A stretch of 64,000 bases of DNA from Brevundimonas sp. (GTDB taxonomy: Bacteria > Pseudomonadota > Alphaproteobacteria > Caulobacterales > Caulobacteraceae): contig QFQU01000008.1 in NCBI GenBank assembly GCA_003248965.1, positions 108,549 through 172,548 on the forward strand, in the 5' to 3' direction. The position numbers and the translations under genes are program-made. Below are positions 60,833-64,000 of this stretch, one piece after another; the stretch's first letter is position 1; each line of letters opens with the position of its first letter. Below the pieces are notes generated by a model. The model did no database searches and had not been told where the DNA came from. It saw only the letters and a program-made list of their open reading frames with translations.

Positions 60833-63800
60833 TCAGAACGTCTTGGAGACGTTGACGTACCAGTACCGACCCCAGGGGCTGTAAACTGAGCCGCGATAAC
60901 CGCCGTCGGCCAGGGGCGGCCCCTGGTCGGTCAGGTCGCGGCCGCCGACACGCACCCGGGTGTCGTCCGGGAATTCATAGTCGACGTAGGCGTTGATGGT
61001 GTTGCGGCCCTTCACCTCCCACGGGGTGTTGGCGCTGCTCAGCAGGTCGGGTTGGTCGAAGGCGCTGACGTACTGACTGGACGCCCCGGCGCGCCAGGGG
61101 CCCTTTCGCCAGGTCAGGCTGGCGTTGACCCGCCATTCCGGCCGCCCGTTCTGCCCGATCAGTTGCGAGGAGTCCGGCAGGGTGGTCCCGGCGTTGATCG
61201 TCCCGGCCGCACGCGCGGCGTACAGCTGATTGACGATATCGCCCGGGTCGCGCGTGAATTTCTCCAGTTTGGAGCCGTTCACATTGACGACGAAGGTGCC
61301 GTAGCGCGTGCGGCGCAGCGACCAGTTCATCGACACATCCAGGCCCGCGACCGTCTGAGGCTGCAGATTGATGAAGCGATCGTTGATCGACACCACCTCG
61401 CCAACCGGCGTCAGACCCGTGCCCTGGAACAGCAGAATGTCCTCGGGCGTCGGCGCGCGACGGTTGACCAGCGGATTGGAGCCGCCTCCGACCCGCTCCA
61501 GATAATCCAGGGCAAGAGCCGTCTGGGCGCCCAGCAGGCCCACGATCTTCTCCTGCTCGATCCGCCAGCGGTCGATGGTGAAGGTGAAGTCGCCGAACCG
61601 TTCCGGAATGAACGACGGCTGCAGCACCAGACCATACGAACTGTTGGTGCTTTCCTCGGGTTTCAGGTCCGGGTTGCCGGCCACCAGCAACTGGGCGCCT
61701 GAAAGGTTCTGTGCGCAAGCGGCGAAGGTCGTGATCCGGTTGGCCCTCAGATCCGCCTCGCAGCGGATGTAGTCGACGCCGCTGGCCAGACGACCGTATT
61801 GAGTGGCGTTGGTCTGCTCCAGGTTCGGCGCGCGGAACCCTTCCGAATAGGAACCGCGCACCCGCACGCCGGGCACGACGTCCCAGGCCACGGCGATCTT
61901 GGGCTTGGCGACGGAACCGAAGTCCGAATAGTGCTCGTATCGACCCGCCAGTTGCACATCCACGCTATGAACCAGCGGAATGTTCATCTCCGGCGACACC
62001 AGGGGCACGGCGAACTCGACATAGGTCGAAAAGACCTCCCGGCTGCCGGAGGTGTCCGGGTTCGGGCTGACGGCGGAGACATTGGAGAGGTTGGTTTCGC
62101 CCGTCACCATGTCGGTGAAGGTGAATGTGCCGTCCACATTGGCGTCGCGGTCGTCCTTCTGGGTCTCGCGGCGGGCCTCCAGGCCGAAGGCCATGCCGAC
62201 CGCGCCGCCGGGCAGGTGGAACAGGTCTCTCCGAGACAGTTTGAAATCGGCCAGGGTCAGGGTGGTCTTGGACACCCGGCGCAAGTCGAAGCGAACGGCG
62301 TCGGCGGCGACCTGAGAGCTGGGCAGGCAGTCGCCGTACGACGGCGTGGCCGAACACCCGCCGCCGAACGGGTTGTAGGCGTCAGGCGTGGACAAGGCCA
62401 GCTGACGCTGGAGCGCCGTCATATTGACGTTGGGCGAGATGTCCTTGGCCCCAGCCTCGGAATACAGCAGGGCCGTCTCCCAATTGAAACCATGCCATTC
62501 GCCGCGCAGCCCGCCCAGTGCTCGGGCCTGGTAGTTGTCGACCTTGACCACCTGGAAGCCGACATCGACAAAGCGATAGTTGGTCATCAGGACCGGCAAT
62601 CCCCCTGTGGGCACATTCGTCAGACCGGGCAGTCGGTTGGGGTTCAGCGATCCGTCGGCGAAGCGCACCGGACCGAAGGGATTGTAATAGTTGCTGGCCG
62701 GGATCCAGACCTGGTTCAGGTTCACCACCGGCGGCTGAACCGCTCGGCTGTGCGCGGTGTAATAGCCCAGCTCCCCGAACGCCTCGATGTCCGGCGTCAG
62801 ATTGTAGCGTCCGGTCAGGAACAGATTTCCGCGCTGCACCGACGGACGCACGGTGGTCTCATAGCGCGTGTCGTACCGCATCTCTCGGTTCGCGCCGTTG
62901 AAGTTCAAATTGCCGCTGGCCAGGCAGACGTCGTTGCCGACGCTCACCGGACACCCATAGCTGGACGGCTGATAGTGGAAGGCGCCGGCGGTGTTGGTCA
63001 CGTTGACGCCGTTCGAACGTATCACCGCCCGTGATCCGACCGACAGGCGCGCCCACGGCGTGTGCGAGGACCGGCCGTCCAGAGACTGGACGTTCGCGAA
63101 ATCGGAATAGTCGGCGAAGAGGGGACGCAAGTCGTCGGACCGGGTGTAATCCTGGTCCGAAGCCCACAGGGCCGTGCGCTCGGCATAGTTCGCGAACAGC
63201 GAGACATTGCCCCGATCGAACGTCTTGCCTGCGAACAGATTCAGCTCGGTGTCGCGCATCTGGGTCCCCTCCGCGCCGCCGTAACGGGCGCTGAAGGAAA
63301 GGCCGTCGATGTCGGTGCGCAGAACGGTGTTGACCACGCCCGCCACGGCGTCCGCGCCATAGATGGCGGCCGCGCCGTCCAGCAGGACTTCCAGTCGTTC
63401 CAGCCCTGCCACCGGAATGGCGTTGGAGTTGTAGCTCAGCACCGGCACGGTGCCCGTGTCCGAGGTGCCCTGGCTGGTCGGGTGCTGGACCAGACGTCGG
63501 CCGTTCAGCAGCACAAGGGTGTTGCCCACGCCCAGAGAACGCAGGTTCACCGAATTGACGTCTCCGCGCGCCGAGTTCGATGTCTGCGGATTATTGGCGG
63601 AATCGAACAGCACGTCGCCCATCTGCGGAATGGTGCGCAACAATTCGTCGCCGGTCGTGGCCCCCGTCGCTTCGATCTGTTCGCGGTCGGCGACGACCAC
63701 CGGCAGGGCGGCGGTCGTGCGCGCCCCCTTGATGTTGGTCCCGACGACGACGATCTCGTCCACTTGCGCGGGTTCAGCCGGCAAGGCTTCCTGCGCCATG

Positions 63801-63868
63801 GCGGCGCCGGCGAACAGAACAGCCGTAGCCGTGGTCGCCATCAGGGCGATCTTCGAAGAGTAGGTCAT
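60833..63868 (-). CDS. TonB-dependent outer-membrane receptor
   Basis: 1011 aa. Signal peptide ending AMAQ, then TonB-box-like DEIVVVGTN, the plug domain (VNLRSLGVGNTLVLLNGRRLV, ERLEVLLDGAAAIYGADAVAGVVN) and a long beta-barrel ending in Phe. RGSYSEGFRAPNLEQ is typical of the barrel. The size and absence of siderophore genes fit the large nutrient-import receptors abundant in Caulobacteraceae. Ligand unknown. The partner hydrolase follows downstream; 59 bases separate the receptor start from the tail of the next upstream gene. Confidence 0.95.
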   Translation of the reverse strand: MTYSSKIALMATTATAVLFAGAAMAQEALPAEPAQVDEIVVVGTNIKGARTTAALPVVVADREQIEATGATTGDELLRTIPQMGDVLFDSANNPQTSNSARGDVNSVNLRSLGVGNTLVLLNGRRLVQHPTSQGTSDTGTVPVLSYNSNAIPVAGLERLEVLLDGAAAIYGADAVAGVVNTVLRTDIDGLSFSARYGGAEGTQMRDTELNLFAGKTFDRGNVSLFANYAERTALWASDQDYTRSDDLRPLFADYSDFANVQSLDGRSSHTPWARLSVGSRAVIRSNGVNVTNTAGAFHYQPSSYGCPVSVGNDVCLASGNLNFNGANREMRYDTRYETTVRPSVQRGNLFLTGRYNLTPDIEAFGELGYYTAHSRAVQPPVVNLNQVWIPASNYYNPFGPVRFADGSLNPNRLPGLTNVPTGGLPVLMTNYRFVDVGFQVVKVDNYQARALGGLRGEWHGFNWETALLYSEAGAKDISPNVNMTALQRQLALSTPDAYNPFGGGCSATPSYGDCLPSSQVAADAVRFDLRRVSKTTLTLADFKLSRRDLFHLPGGAVGMAFGLEARRETQKDDRDANVDGTFTFTDMVTGETNLSNVSAVSPNPDTSGSREVFSTYVEFAVPLVSPEMNIPLVHSVDVQLAGRYEHYSDFGSVAKPKIAVAWDVVPGVRVRGSYSEGFRAPNLEQTNATQYGRLASGVDYIRCEADLRANRITTFAACAQNLSGAQLLVAGNPDLKPEESTNSSYGLVLQPSFIPERFGDFTFTIDRWRIEQEKIVGLLGAQTALALDYLERVGGGSNPLVNRRAPTPEDILLFQGTGLTPVGEVVSINDRFINLQPQTVAGLDVSMNWSLRRTRYGTFVVNVNGSKLEKFTRDPGDIVNQLYAARAAGTINAGTTLPDSSQLIGQNGRPEWRVNASLTWRKGPWRAGASSQYVSAFDQPDLLSSANTPWEVKGRNTINAYVDYEFPDDTRVRVGGRDLTDQGPPLADGGYRGSVYSPWGRYWYVNVSKTF

Positions 63869-63927
63869 GGTTTCCTCCCGTCGCCGCCGTTTTTGGCGGT
63901 CGTTTCGTTGATGGTTTGAAGGCCCGT

Positions 63928-64000
63928 TCAGTCGTCTGCGAGGACGAGGTCGTCTCCGGGTCCAGCGGCCGGATCGGGTGCGGCGGCCAGGGGTTCGGGC
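63928..64000 (-). CDS. Possible C-terminus of an upstream minus-strand gene (partial)
   Basis: On the minus strand a frame open to the window edge ends with TGA at 63930-63928 and reads EPLAAAPDPAAGPGDDLVLADD. An acidic Ala/Pro-rich tail is compatible with a real protein end, but 23 codons are too few to identify anything. Confidence 0.35.
   Translation of the reverse strand, partial: PEPLAAAPDPAAGPGDDLVLADD

Noticed and set aside
1..64000. CRISPR arrays, tRNA or rRNA genes, prophage and insertion sequences
   Set aside because: No regularly spaced repeats, cloverleaf-like sequences, rRNA stretches, integrase or transposase were seen on reading both strands by eye.

Overview
The window is GC-rich, densely packed bacterial chromosome from an alphaproteobacterium, most likely Caulobacteraceae (Brevundimonas or a close relative). 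Sequence support: split b and b' ATP synthase subunits with an AtpZ/AtpI-type leader gene, a DUF3035 (BamF-like) lipoprotein beside lspA, an FNR with the CX2CX7C cysteine spacing of alphaproteobacterial FnrN/FnrL, a long TonB-dependent receptor, and CTTGAC-type promoters. The genus is an inference. I see no phage, transposase, CRISPR array, rRNA or tRNA.

Layout. 1-7.2 kb: lspA, BamF-like lipoprotein, thioesterase, secreted protein, argS, adenine deaminase, a small membrane protein and a Y-family DNA polymerase. 7.2-8.8 kb (minus): pncA and fbp. 8.9-13.8 kb: tandem glycine riboswitch and gcvT-gcvH-gcvPA-gcvPB, with a palindromic repeat inserted before gcvPA. 13.8-16.6 kb: a TetR/SDR divergent pair with a clear operator, then two small membrane proteins. 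16.7-19.3 kb (minus): the F0 operon atpI-atpB-atpE-b'-b. 19.5-25.9 kb: ispH, a DUF333 lipoprotein, erpA (minus), dgt, a SPOR protein, nagZ, scpA, scpB. 26-30.4 kb: a CHASE4-like histidine kinase, then two ArsR/SdpR-type repressor plus membrane-protein modules, each with a perfect palindrome before the repressor gene, flanking an alpha/beta hydrolase. 30.4-33.7 kb (minus): prephenate dehydrogenase-like, a dihydroorotase-family gene bracketed by two copies of one palindromic repeat, and a family 9 glycosyltransferase. 33.8-37.5 kb: YkgJ-like, ygfZ, SDR, tag, rnhB. 37.5-43.1 kb (minus): a solitary adenine methylase, pyk, a PafA-like phosphatase, DUF808.

43.2-51.7 kb is a low-oxygen respiration cluster: cydA-cydB-cydX-hemN on the minus strand, divergent from cydD-cydC, with a perfect FNR box between them and an oxygen-sensing FNR gene just after cydC. 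CydAB is the bd oxidase, CydX its small subunit, CydDC the ABC exporter needed for its assembly, and HemN makes heme precursor without oxygen.

51.8-54.4 kb (minus) carries a two-gene unit: a radical SAM protein with a C-terminal helix-hairpin-helix, translationally coupled to a DUF4130-UdgX fusion. UdgX proteins bind uracil-DNA covalently; what the radical SAM partner does is, to my knowledge, not established. This is the best candidate for an undescribed system here. 54.5-59.3 kb carries a Cys/His-rich exported peptide with a CzcB/CzcA-type metal efflux pair and no outer-membrane factor. 59.4-63.9 kb (minus) holds a TonB-dependent receptor followed by an exported alpha/beta hydrolase. The tail of another minus-strand gene may enter at the right edge.
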